A stretch of DNA of 9,565 nt from JALYTY01 sp964546935 (GTDB lineage Bacteria > Vulcanimicrobiota > Vulcanimicrobiia > Vulcanimicrobiales > Vulcanimicrobiaceae). This document shows, piece after piece, positions 1 through 7,142 of this stretch (positions within the stretch are counted from its first letter, which is position 1; every line of letters starts with the position of its first letter). The notes beneath the pieces were generated by a model. It ran no database searches and had not been told where the DNA came from. It saw only the letters and a program-made list of their open reading frames with translations. The stretch spans positions 1 through 9,565 of the forward strand of contig CAZJLJ010000091.1 in NCBI GenBank assembly GCA_964546935.1, in the 5' to 3' direction. Made by a program: the position numbers and the translations under genes.

Positions 1-491
1 AAGCGTTTTTCGACGTAAGGGACCAACCCGCCGGCGTCGATCAGCTGCTGCATGAACGGTGGGAACTCCGCCGCTTTGTACTGCGTGCCCTTGGTGAGAT
101 TACGAATGATGCCGGTATTCGGCTCGACTTCAATCTCGTCGCCGCTTTCAATGCCCTCCACCGCTTCGGCCGATTCGAAGATCGGCAAGCCGATATTCAA
201 CGCATTACGGTAGAAAATACGCGCGAAGCTTTTCGCGATAACCGCCGACGTGCCCGAACCTTTAATTGCGATCGGCGCAACCTCGCGGCTGGAACCGCAA
301 CCGAAGTTCGTATCCGCAACGATAATGTCGCCGCTTTTCATCCGCGACGTATATTCCGGATCGATGCCTTCGAGCGCGTGCTTCCCAAGCTCCGCGGGGT
401 CGATGATATTGCAATATTTTCCTGGGATGATCACGTCCGTGTCGACGTTCTTCCCGAATTTGTGCACGTTTCCGCGCAGTTTCGATTCCAT
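1..491 (-). CDS. leuD: 3-isopropylmalate dehydratase small subunit, partial (3' end off the left edge)
   Basis: This is the small (swivel-domain) subunit of isopropylmalate isomerase, which with LeuC interconverts 2- and 3-isopropylmalate in cytoplasmic leucine synthesis. The first 163 codons are visible and the stop lies outside the window. Seen: an N-terminal NVDTDVIIPGKY stretch (residues 15-26), the family signature NFGCGSSREVAPIAIK (62-77) and AKSFARIFYRNALNIGLP (86-103). The short architecture, expected to total about 165-170 residues, matches the archaeal-type LeuD rather than the roughly 200-residue E. coli type. The ATG follows the leuC TAA stop with no gap, so the two are surely co-translated. 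Residue 71 is Val, where I recall His or Gln as more usual. Homoaconitase or dimethylmalate dehydratase small subunits are close relatives and cannot be excluded from sequence alone, but leucine synthesis is the likeliest role. Confidence 0.93.
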   Translation of the reverse strand, partial: MESKLRGNVHKFGKNVDTDVIIPGKYCNIIDPAELGKHALEGIDPEYTSRMKSGDIIVADTNFGCGSSREVAPIAIKGSGTSAVIAKSFARIFYRNALNIGLPIFESAEAVEGIESGDEIEVEPNTGIIRNLTKGTQYKAAEFPPFMQQLIDAGGLVPYVEKR

Positions 492-1775
492 TTATACGCC
501 TGCCAATTCGAGAACGCGTGGGTCGGTAATCTTGCCCGTAAGAGCCGATGCCGCGCACGTCGCGGGAGATGCGAGATAAACTTCCGCCTTGGGCGAGCCC
601 ATGCGCCCGACGTAGTTGCGATTCGTGGTGGAGATCGCGCGTTCGCCGTCGCCGAGCGTGCCCATGTGCCCACCGAAGCATGCACCGCAGCCCGGCGTGT
701 TCACCGCGCACCCGGCAGCGGCGAGCGTCGTAAGGATGCCTTCTTGCGCAGCTTGCATCCAAACTTTCTGCGAGCCCGGATTCACGATAACGCGCAGGCT
801 CGGTGAGATCTTCTTCCCTTCCAAAATCTTTGCAACGACGCGCAAATCTTCGATGTAGCCGTTCGTGCACGATCCGATGAAGACTTGATCGACCGGAACG
901 TCTTCCCGAGTTACTTCAGAAATAGGATGCACGTTGTCGGGCGTGTGCGGGCACGCGACTTGCGGTTCGAGCGAGGAAACATCGATGTTGATGATGCGTT
1001 CGTAGATCGCATCCTCGTCCGCACGATCGACGATGAACGGCCGGTCGGTACGTTCTTTGACGAACGCAATCGCTTTTTCATCGGCGTGGAAAATGCCGTT
1101 CTTAGCGCCGGCTTCAATCGCCATGTTTGCCATCGTGATGCGGCCGGTGATGGAAAGATTATCCACGGTCGATCCGTGATACTCGATCGCACGGTACGTT
1201 GCGCCGTCGATACCAAGTTCACCAACGGTGCGAAGCATCAAATCCTTCGCATAGACCAAGTTGCCGAGATTACCGCTGTAGACAATCTTGATCGTCCCGG
1301 GAACCTTCAGCCACACTTCACCAAGTACGAACGCGGCCGCGATATCGGTCGAACCCATGCCGGTTGCGAATGCGCCGAGCGCGCCGTACGTGCACGTATG
1401 TGAATCGCCGCCGACGATGACTTCACCGGGTGCAACCAGGCCTTCTTCGGGAAGCACGACGTGTTCGATTCCGCCGCGCCCAACATCGAAGAAATGCTTG
1501 ATGTTTTGCTCGGCGGCGAAGTCTTTCATAAGCTTTGCAAGCTTCGCGGATTGCGCGTCTTTCGCGGGAACGAAGTGATCTTCGACGAGTGCAATTTTCT
1601 CGGTGTCAAAAACCTTCGTCGCGCCTTTGATTCCGCGCATCACGCCGATCGCAACCGCAGCGGAAAGCTCGTTTGCCAAAACGAGATCGACCTTGGCGTT
1701 AATAATTTGGCCCGGCTCAACCCGCTCTAGGCCGGCGTGGCGGGCGAGAATCTTCTCGGTGAGTGTCATCCCCAT
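492..1775 (-). CDS. leuC: 3-isopropylmalate dehydratase large subunit (archaeal-type, 4Fe-4S)
   Basis: This is the catalytic subunit of isopropylmalate isomerase, an aconitase-fold [4Fe-4S] dehydratase; 427 residues from the chosen start. The three cluster ligands are visible: Cys303 in IGSCTNG, and Cys363 and Cys366 in PGCGACFGGH. Other family motifs are GGDSHTCTYGALGAFATGMG (122-141), CPHTPDNVHP (275-284) and TNRNYVGRMGSP (384-395). The length of about 420 residues marks the archaeal-type LeuC/HacA branch, as opposed to the roughly 466-residue enterobacterial form. The reading frame stays open to 1859, but homology begins at MGMTLTEKILARHAG, so the ATG at 1775 is preferred; the ATG at 1769 is the alternative. 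No strong ribosome binding site precedes either. It is transcribed away from metY and is followed directly by leuD. A homoaconitase-like specificity is possible but less likely. Confidence 0.94.
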   Translation of the reverse strand: MGMTLTEKILARHAGLERVEPGQIINAKVDLVLANELSAAVAIGVMRGIKGATKVFDTEKIALVEDHFVPAKDAQSAKLAKLMKDFAAEQNIKHFFDVGRGGIEHVVLPEEGLVAPGEVIVGGDSHTCTYGALGAFATGMGSTDIAAAFVLGEVWLKVPGTIKIVYSGNLGNLVYAKDLMLRTVGELGIDGATYRAIEYHGSTVDNLSITGRITMANMAIEAGAKNGIFHADEKAIAFVKERTDRPFIVDRADEDAIYERIINIDVSSLEPQVACPHTPDNVHPISEVTREDVPVDQVFIGSCTNGYIEDLRVVAKILEGKKISPSLRVIVNPGSQKVWMQAAQEGILTTLAAAGCAVNTPGCGACFGGHMGTLGDGERAISTTNRNYVGRMGSPKAEVYLASPATCAASALTGKITDPRVLELAGV

Positions 1776-1809
1776 GATGAAGACGTTTACGCGGAGAACC
1801 CCCGTAGTC
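1776..1809. promoter_or_regulatory. 34-base divergent intergenic gap between leuC and metY
   Basis: This is the only non-coding stretch in the window. It separates the head-to-head starts of leuC (1775, minus) and metY (1810, plus). It is too short to hold two complete promoters, so at least one promoter must extend into the opposite coding region. A GGAGA at 1793-1797 could serve as the metY ribosome binding site, although its spacing of 12 bases to the ATG is long. I see no convincing -35/-10 pair, operator palindrome, T-box or SAM riboswitch structure. If metY really starts at the in-frame ATGs at 1774 or 1777, the gap disappears and the two 5' ends touch or overlap. Confidence 0.4.
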
Positions 1810-3066
1810 ATGCAGGACCGAGAATTTGGCTTCGCCACGCGAGCCATCCACGCGGGCACACCGCCCGATCCAACGACCGGGTCGCGAGTGCAACCGATCT
1901 ATCAAACCGCAGCGTTCGTCTTCGGAACAACCGAGCAGGCCGCCGAGTTGTTCCAGCTGCGCAGCTACGGACACATTTACAGTCGCATCAGCAATCCAAC
2001 CGTTTCGGCATTCGAAGAAAGAATGGCGAGTTTGGAGGGCGGCCTCGGCGCTATCGCATTCTCCAGCGGTCTTGCAGCCCAGCTATGTTTGGTTCTTTCG
2101 CTAGCGCAAAACGGCGACCACATCGTCAGCTCGCAAAACATCTATGGCGGAACGGTCACGCAGTTCAGCGTCACGCTGAAGCGCATGGGCATAGATACCA
2201 GTTTTGCGCCGGTCGACGACTTGAAGGCTTTGCGCGCGGCCATAACGCCGAAAACGAAGATGCTCTTTGCCGAAACGATCGGGAACCCGTCCGGGCAGCT
2301 CGCGGACCTCGAGGCACTCGCGGCGCTCGCCCATGAACACGGCATTCCGCTTGTGGTTGATAACACGTTTGCGTCACCGTACCTGTGCCGGCCGATCGAA
2401 TACGGAGCCGACCTAGTTTTACATTCGGCAACCAAGTTCATCAGCGGACACGGCACTACCATGGGCGGCGTGCTTATCGATTCGGGCAAATTCGATTTCG
2501 GGAGCGGCAAGTTTCCTTTGCTCTCCGAACCAAGCCCCGGATACCACCAAAAGGTGTTCACCGAAACGTTCGGCGAGTATGCGTTCCTCATGCGGGCACG
2601 GGCTGAAGTGCTGCGCGACGTCGGCGCGCAGATGTCACCGATGGACGCGTGGCTTTTGCTCCTCGGATTGGAAACGCTTCCGGTGCGCATGAATGCACAC
2701 GTCGCGAACGCGTTGCTCGTCGCGAAATTTCTGGAAAAACGTCCCGAAGTCGAGTGGGTCCACACGCCCGAGATGGGTTCGATCTTCACTTTCGGCATTC
2801 GCGGCGGCCGCGAAGCCGGACGGCGCTTCATTGACTCGCTTGAATTGTGGAGTCATCTCGCAAACGTCGGCGACACGAAATCGCTCGTCATTCATCCGGC
2901 ATCAACCACGCACTCGCAGCTAAGCGACGAGGAGATGCACAAGGCCGGTGTCGCGCCCGAAGCGATCCGCCTCTCCGTGGGGTTGGAAGACGTGGACGAT
3001 TTGCTGTGGGATTTGGACAACGCCTTGCAGCAATCGCAACTCGATCTCGTGGGAAGTGCAAGATGA
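1810..3066 (+). CDS. metY: O-acetylhomoserine aminocarboxypropyltransferase (sulfhydrylase)
   Basis: This is a cytoplasmic PLP enzyme of the Cys/Met metabolism family. It condenses O-acetylhomoserine with sulfide (or methanethiol) to give homocysteine (or methionine); 418 residues. Seen: the family start FATRAIHAG (8-16), YSRISNPTVSAFEERMASLE (57-76), FSSGLAA (84-90), the cofactor aspartate Asp184 in VVDNTFASPYL, and the Schiff-base lysine Lys209 in HSATKFISGHG. The C-terminal IHPASTTHSQL (361-371) and IRLSVGLED (386-394) are also typical. Near 315-325, WVHTPEMGSIFTF appears to lack the YPGL-to-YLP loop of about 17 residues that I expect in MetY proteins. The ATG at 1810 puts the conserved region at its usual distance from the N-terminus; ATGs at 1774 and 1777 are in-frame alternatives. 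The last bases overlap the next gene as ATGA. Cystathionine gamma-synthase or methionine gamma-lyase activity is a less likely reading. Confidence 0.9.
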   Translation: MQDREFGFATRAIHAGTPPDPTTGSRVQPIYQTAAFVFGTTEQAAELFQLRSYGHIYSRISNPTVSAFEERMASLEGGLGAIAFSSGLAAQLCLVLSLAQNGDHIVSSQNIYGGTVTQFSVTLKRMGIDTSFAPVDDLKALRAAITPKTKMLFAETIGNPSGQLADLEALAALAHEHGIPLVVDNTFASPYLCRPIEYGADLVLHSATKFISGHGTTMGGVLIDSGKFDFGSGKFPLLSEPSPGYHQKVFTETFGEYAFLMRARAEVLRDVGAQMSPMDAWLLLLGLETLPVRMNAHVANALLVAKFLEKRPEVEWVHTPEMGSIFTFGIRGGREAGRRFIDSLELWSHLANVGDTKSLVIHPASTTHSQLSDEEMHKAGVAPEAIRLSVGLEDVDDLLWDLDNALQQSQLDLVGSAR

Positions 3067-3536
3067 TTCTTGTCACGCCGTCGCAACGGCGCGCTCTTTT
3101 GGACCGTTCGCGTACCGTCGCGATCGTTGGCGCATCGAATAATCCATTACGTCCGAGCTACACGGTCTTTTCGTATCTGCGAACGCAAGGGCGTTTTCAG
3201 ATTGCGGCAATCAATCCGACGATCGAACAGATCGACGGCGTTAGCGCCTACCCATCACTCACCGCGTACGCCGCGGAGCAGGGTGCGCCCGACATCGTGG
3301 ACGTGTTTCGCAAATCAAGCGAAGTCGTTCCGCTCGTGCAAGAAGCCATTCGCGTCGGAGCCAAAGCGATCTGGTTTCAATACGGCGTTATCAACGAAGA
3401 GGCGATCCGCCTTGCCGACGAAGCGGGAATGGATGTTGTTGTAGACCGTTGCATAAAAGTGGAGAGCGCTCGCTTCAACGGCGGTCTTTCCACCACGGGG
3501 CTGAACTCGGGGATCATCACGAGCCGCCGTCGATGA
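3063..3536 (+). CDS. CoA-binding domain protein (YccU-like, Rossmann fold)
   Basis: This is a small 157-residue protein made of one CoA-binding (succinyl-CoA synthetase alpha-like) Rossmann domain. Seen: the nucleotide-binding IVGASNNPLRPSYTVFSYL (21-39), AINPTIEQIDGVSAYPSL (49-66), DIVDVFRKSSEVVPLVQEA (77-95), AIWFQYGVINEEA (102-114) and a C-terminal VVDRCIKVE (126-134) with Cys130. These are the conserved blocks of the YccU family, whose function remains poorly defined; they bind CoA or a related nucleotide and lack the ligase domains. The start overlaps the metY stop by four bases, with a weak GGGAAG at 3051-3056. I recall similar genes next to metY elsewhere, which would fit a role in acyl-CoA or homoserine acylation metabolism, but this is not shown here. 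It may equally supply acyl-CoA handling to the downstream LuxE/LuxC pair. Confidence 0.88.
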   Translation: MILVTPSQRRALLDRSRTVAIVGASNNPLRPSYTVFSYLRTQGRFQIAAINPTIEQIDGVSAYPSLTAYAAEQGAPDIVDVFRKSSEVVPLVQEAIRVGAKAIWFQYGVINEEAIRLADEAGMDVVVDRCIKVESARFNGGLSTTGLNSGIITSRRR

Positions 3537-4645
3537 GTTACCGTTCCGAATCCGAAGCTCTCGACACCGAACTTCTGCAGATCATCGAGCGCTGGCATCG
3601 CACCGAAGCCACGCTCTCGGAAGCTGATTTTGAAGATCTGGCGCTTCGACTCTTTGCCTACCAGGTTCGCTACGACGAGCCGTACGCAAAGTACGCAGGC
3701 AGCTTTGGGTATTCGGCAACGCATCTTCCGAAGAGCTGGCACGAAATTCCGGCTGTGCCGGCCGACGCCTACAAAGAAGCGAAACTGGCAACGTTCGACG
3801 TAAGCCACGCCGCGCTCGCCTTTGAAACAAGCGGCACAACCCAAGGCGTCGGCGGACGTCACTACATGGAGACCAAAGCTCTATACGACGCGGCGCTGCT
3901 CGCCGGGTTCGACTATTTCATGTTGCCGGACAAATTGAAGCTGCGTTACCTTAACGTCGTACCGAACCCCGTGCTTCGTCCACAATCTTCGCTTGGTTAC
4001 ATGATGGCTTCGGTCAGCGCAAAACGCGGCGACGAAAATACCGGCTGGTACGTCCGGGCCGACGAAATTCTGATCGATGCATTCCTCGCCGATCTAAGTG
4101 ATGCAGTGGAAAATGGCCGGCCTCTCTGCATTGCATCAACCGCCTTTGGACTCGTGCATATCGTCGACGCGATGAAAGAGCGCGACGTCTATCTGCCGCT
4201 ACCCAGCGGATCCAGAATAATGGAGACGGGCGGCTTCAAGGGCCGCTCGCGTATCGTCGATCGTGAAACGCTATACGCGGAAGTTTGCGAACGCTTCGCG
4301 TGCGTTGAAGACGACATCGTAGCCGAATACGGCATGACGGAGTTGACGTCGCAATACTACGACACGGTGCTGCGAGACATCGAGGACAACACCGGCGGCG
4401 TGCGCTACAAGCAAGCTCCGCCGTGGCTGCGCCCACGCGTCGTCGCTCCCGACGGTCACACGTTACCGAACGGCGTCGTCGGCGCACTCGTTCACGTCGA
4501 TCTTGCAAACCGTTCGTCGTGCGTGGCGATTCAAACGGAAGATCTGGGCGTTCAATTCGACCGCGGTCTGGTCTTAATCGGACGCGAGCAAGGCGCTACG
4601 TTGCGCGGCTGTTCCCTGGACGCAGAGGAGTTGCTGCGTCGATGA
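3533..4645 (+). CDS. LuxE-like acyl-protein synthetase (adenylate-forming)
   Basis: This protein resembles LuxE, the ATP-dependent acyl-protein synthetase that activates a carboxylic acid as acyl-AMP and transfers it to its own cysteine for reduction by LuxC; 370 residues, the usual LuxE length. Seen: an adenylate-forming glycine/threonine loop ETSGTTQGVGG (98-108), METGGFKGRSR (230-240), an AMP-binding-type EYGMTELTSQYY (265-276) and QTEDLG (334-339). The closing LRGCSLDAEELL (357-368) places Cys360 where LuxE carries its acyl-accepting cysteine. All expected functional parts are therefore present. It overlaps its neighbours by four bases on both sides; no good ribosome binding site precedes 3533, so translation is probably coupled to the upstream gene. 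The true substrate is unknown. LuxE relatives also occur outside light-producing bacteria, and no luciferase genes are visible here. Confidence 0.85.
   Translation: MSYRSESEALDTELLQIIERWHRTEATLSEADFEDLALRLFAYQVRYDEPYAKYAGSFGYSATHLPKSWHEIPAVPADAYKEAKLATFDVSHAALAFETSGTTQGVGGRHYMETKALYDAALLAGFDYFMLPDKLKLRYLNVVPNPVLRPQSSLGYMMASVSAKRGDENTGWYVRADEILIDAFLADLSDAVENGRPLCIASTAFGLVHIVDAMKERDVYLPLPSGSRIMETGGFKGRSRIVDRETLYAEVCERFACVEDDIVAEYGMTELTSQYYDTVLRDIEDNTGGVRYKQAPPWLRPRVVAPDGHTLPNGVVGALVHVDLANRSSCVAIQTEDLGVQFDRGLVLIGREQGATLRGCSLDAEELLRR
4625..4630 (+). promoter_or_regulatory. Ribosome binding site candidate for the LuxC-like gene
   Basis: A purine-rich GAGGAG lies inside the end of the LuxE-like gene, 11 bases before the ATG at 4642. 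The spacing is somewhat long, but it is the best Shine-Dalgarno match near this start and supports independent as well as coupled initiation. Confidence 0.4.
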
Positions 4646-5862
4646 CCGCGCTTGCAAGAGTTCCGGCACGCCGCATCATCGCTGCAATAGCCGATGCAGC
4701 GGAACGATGGAGCGACGCCGATTTTCCGCCGCGCGTGCGCCTGCTGGACCGCATCGTCGAACGGACCGGGTATTCACTGCCGGCGGTCGAGTACGCGCTC
4801 GATCAGCTCTTCTTCTCCATCACGCGCCCTTCGCTCGTGGAGACGATCGAAAGCGAAACCGGCTCGGTCGAAGCGCTCGACGGTTTCGCGGAACGTGCGG
4901 AAACGCTGCACGCGTATGCGGCGCCGCTTGGAAAAGTCTGCGTTATCTCCAGCCGTACGACGATCGGCGTCGCAATCGTCCCGGCGATTTTCGCGCTGTG
5001 CGCGAAATGCGACGTTGTCGTGAAAGACCGCGAAGACGGCCTCGTACGCGCGTTCTTCGCTTCACTGGCCGAAGAAATGGACGAATTCCAAGACGCTGCA
5101 ACGGCCGCAGCATGGGACGGCGTTGATTCAAACGTCGGCCTGGCGTCGTTCGACGCGGTCGTTGCCTTCGGCTCGGATGAAACTATGGCGCAAATCCGGC
5201 CGCGAACGTCACCGGAATGCCGGTTCATTTCGTTTGGATCTAAAGCAAGTCTCGGTTACGCAGGACGCGATGCGCTGACCGCATCGAAGATTCGGGAATT
5301 AGCCGCGGGCGCAGCGCGAGACTTGGTGCTTTATGAAACGGAAGGTTGCGTTTCGCTGCACGCGTTATTCGTTGAACGAGGCGGAGATCTCGACGCGACG
5401 GCGGTTGCCAAAGAAATAGCGGCCGCCGTTGAACGCGCGAGCATTGAATTTCCGGCCGGTTCGCGAGACGCGGCGGTCAGCGCGCGTTTCGCGAGTACCA
5501 GAAATCTTGCCGCATTCCGCTCCGCCGGCGGCAGCGGTGCCGTCTTCTCCGATCAGGCCGCAACTTTTCTGGCGGTACTCGACCCGCCGCTGCAAGAAGC
5601 GCCGCATTTTCTTCCGCGCTCCCTTTCGATTCATTCGGTCGATGGCCCGGAAGATGCGCTGGAATACGTTCGCCGCCATCGTCTTCCCATCGAAGCCGTT
5701 GCAGTGGCCGGAGAGCGTTCCGACATCGTAAATATGGCGATCGAAATGGGAGCAAACCGAATCACGCGCTTCGGCCGGATGCAACGCCCGCCGCTCGCGG
5801 AAACGCACGGCGGCCGTCCGCGTATCGCGGAGTTCATTCGCTGGATCACCAAGGACGCATGA
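4642..5862 (+). CDS. LuxC-like acyl-CoA/acyl-thioester reductase
   Basis: This is a member of the LuxC family, NADPH-dependent reductases with an aldehyde-dehydrogenase fold that convert an enzyme-bound or CoA thioester to the aldehyde; 406 residues, shorter than the roughly 480 of Vibrio LuxC. Seen: a cofactor-binding segment at residues 96-138, beginning LGKVCVISSRTTIGVAIVP and including VVVKDREDGLVRAFF; a FGSKASLGYAG segment (198-208); and the likely catalytic Cys236 in YETEGCVSLHALFVERG, equivalent to the acylated cysteine of LuxC. The C-terminal GRMQRPPLAETHGGRPRIAE (378-397) matches the family's conserved tail. It directly follows and overlaps the LuxE-like gene, the same order of function as in the lux fatty acid reductase complex. 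Chain length and identity of the acyl group cannot be read from the sequence. The N-terminus is less conserved, so the start rests on the ATGA overlap. Confidence 0.85.
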   Translation: MTALARVPARRIIAAIADAAERWSDADFPPRVRLLDRIVERTGYSLPAVEYALDQLFFSITRPSLVETIESETGSVEALDGFAERAETLHAYAAPLGKVCVISSRTTIGVAIVPAIFALCAKCDVVVKDREDGLVRAFFASLAEEMDEFQDAATAAAWDGVDSNVGLASFDAVVAFGSDETMAQIRPRTSPECRFISFGSKASLGYAGRDALTASKIRELAAGAARDLVLYETEGCVSLHALFVERGGDLDATAVAKEIAAAVERASIEFPAGSRDAAVSARFASTRNLAAFRSAGGSGAVFSDQAATFLAVLDPPLQEAPHFLPRSLSIHSVDGPEDALEYVRRHRLPIEAVAVAGERSDIVNMAIEMGANRITRFGRMQRPPLAETHGGRPRIAEFIRWITKDA

Positions 5863-7142
5863 ACGACGACTTAGAGTCAATCGCCGGTAACGTGCCGGGC
5901 GCGCGAACGTTCGATTTGCATGCGCCGCTTCGGCGCTACGAGTCGCGCAACGTAACCTACGTCGGCGAAGATTTTCCCGTGTTCTGGGAATCCGCCAATG
6001 GCGCGACGGTAACCGATGTCGACGGGAACCGCTATATCGACTTGACGTCTGCCTTCGGAGTGGCGAACGTCGGACACGCCAACGAGCGCGTCGTTCGCGC
6101 GATCCACGATCAAGCCACACGGCTGATGCATGGAATGGGCGACGTGCATCCAAGCGAAGTGCGCACGCAGCTTCTCGAGCGCCTCACTTCCATTCTGCCG
6201 GCGGGCCTAACCAAGACGTTCCTTGCGACAACGGGTTCGGAAGCTGTTGAAGCGGCGATGAAAACGGCGGTGCTTGCTAGCGGAAAACCGCGATTCGTCA
6301 GTTACGCCGGCGCATATCACGGGCTTTCCCTAGGTGCGCTGATCCTTTCCGGCATCCCGAAGTTTCGCGAACCATTTGCGCCGCTTGTGGCCGACGACGC
6401 GATCCAACTGCGTTATCCGCGTGCCGGAATCGATTCCGTCGCGACGGAGCTCGCACAGTTACAAGAAGCCATTGGTGCTCGCGACGACATCGCGGCGATC
6501 GTGATCGAGCCCATCCAAGGACGCGGCGGTTGCATTCTTCCCCCGGACGGCTATTTAGCAGGTGTGCGTGATTTTTGCGACGAGCATAAGATTCTTTTGA
6601 TCTTCGATGAGATCTACACCGGATTCGGACGAACCGGGAGGTGGTTCGCATCCCAGCACGAGGGCGTAATACCGGACATCATCTGCATTGGAAAGGCCAT
6701 GGGTTCCGGCTTTCCAATTAGCGCGGCGGTCGCTCGCGAATCAATTATGGATGCATGGCCGCTTTCCAATGGCGAAGCGCTCCACACCTCGACGTATCTT
6801 GGAAACCCCATGGGCTGTGCGGCAGCAATCGCGACGATCGAAGAAATGGAGCGCGGAGGCCTTCCCGATCGCGCACGCGACTTAGGCACGGCACTTGGCG
6901 TGCGCCTTCAGAAACTAGTATCGAAAAATAGCGTTGTCGATGTACGCGGACGCGGCCTCATGTGGGGCATTCAAGTATTAAGTGCCGAATACGCGGATCG
7001 AACGGTAAGGGCTGCGCTCGCCCGCGGCGTCATTTTGTTACAAGCCGGACCCCAAGGAGACGTGCTCTCCATAACTCCACCGCTGATCATCAGCGAACGG
7101 CAACTCAATCGCGCCATCGATATTTTGGAAGAGGTACTGTGA
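5859..7142 (+). CDS. Class III PLP-dependent aminotransferase
   Basis: This is a fold-type I, class III (GabT/ArgD/HemL-like) aminotransferase of 427 residues. Such enzymes usually move amino groups on terminal aldehydes or omega-amines. Seen: a substrate-side TSAFGVANVGHAN (63-75), the phosphate-binding TTGSEAVEAAMKTA (124-137), the aromatic stacking region AYHGLSLGA (152-160), Asp250 in LLIFDEIYTGFGRTG that contacts the PLP ring nitrogen, and the Schiff-base lysine Lys279 in CIGKAMGSGFPISA. TSTYLGNPMGCAAA (310-323) and VRGRGLMWGIQ (362-372) complete the family pattern, so the enzyme looks fully active. ATGA joins it to the LuxC-like gene; a short AAGGA at 5851-5855 sits only three bases before the ATG. 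Following an aldehyde-making pair, its most economical role is to convert that aldehyde to an amine. A 4-aminobutyrate-type or diamine substrate is also possible. Confidence 0.9.
   Translation: MNDDLESIAGNVPGARTFDLHAPLRRYESRNVTYVGEDFPVFWESANGATVTDVDGNRYIDLTSAFGVANVGHANERVVRAIHDQATRLMHGMGDVHPSEVRTQLLERLTSILPAGLTKTFLATTGSEAVEAAMKTAVLASGKPRFVSYAGAYHGLSLGALILSGIPKFREPFAPLVADDAIQLRYPRAGIDSVATELAQLQEAIGARDDIAAIVIEPIQGRGGCILPPDGYLAGVRDFCDEHKILLIFDEIYTGFGRTGRWFASQHEGVIPDIICIGKAMGSGFPISAAVARESIMDAWPLSNGEALHTSTYLGNPMGCAAAIATIEEMERGGLPDRARDLGTALGVRLQKLVSKNSVVDVRGRGLMWGIQVLSAEYADRTVRAALARGVILLQAGPQGDVLSITPPLIISERQLNRAIDILEEVL
7127..7134 (+). promoter_or_regulatory. Ribosome binding site supporting a GTG start
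   Basis: GGAAGAGG lies four bases before the GTG at 7139 and inside the end of the aminotransferase gene. It is the strongest Shine-Dalgarno match in the operon. It decides the start of the oxidoreductase, which has no ATG near the beginning of its Rossmann domain. Confidence 0.65.

Noticed and set aside
262..870. Open frame of 202 codons on the minus strand across leuC/leuD
   Set aside because: It overlaps the true leuC and leuD frames on the same strand and has a low-complexity arginine-rich composition.
1603..1809. N-terminal extension of MetY upstream of 1810
   Set aside because: The frame is open, but the sequence lies opposite conserved leuC codons and family homology starts at FATRAIHAG. 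Only the ATGs at 1774/1777 remain as serious alternatives.
1700..1830. SAM or T-box riboswitch ahead of metY or leuC
   Set aside because: There is not enough non-coding space, and no conserved riboswitch core or attenuator hairpin is apparent.
2142..2831. Open frame of 229 codons on the minus strand inside metY
   Set aside because: It lies wholly opposite strongly conserved MetY sequence and shows no recognisable motif.
3533..5862. A bioluminescence (lux) operon
   Set aside because: LuxE- and LuxC-like genes are present, but LuxA, LuxB and LuxD genes are not visible and the neighbours are an aminotransferase and an oxidoreductase.
5365..6153. Long open frame on the minus strand opposite the LuxC-like gene and the aminotransferase start
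   Set aside because: It is arginine-rich, resembles no protein family I know, and spans the junction of two clearly conserved plus-strand genes. It is a byproduct of GC-rich codon use.
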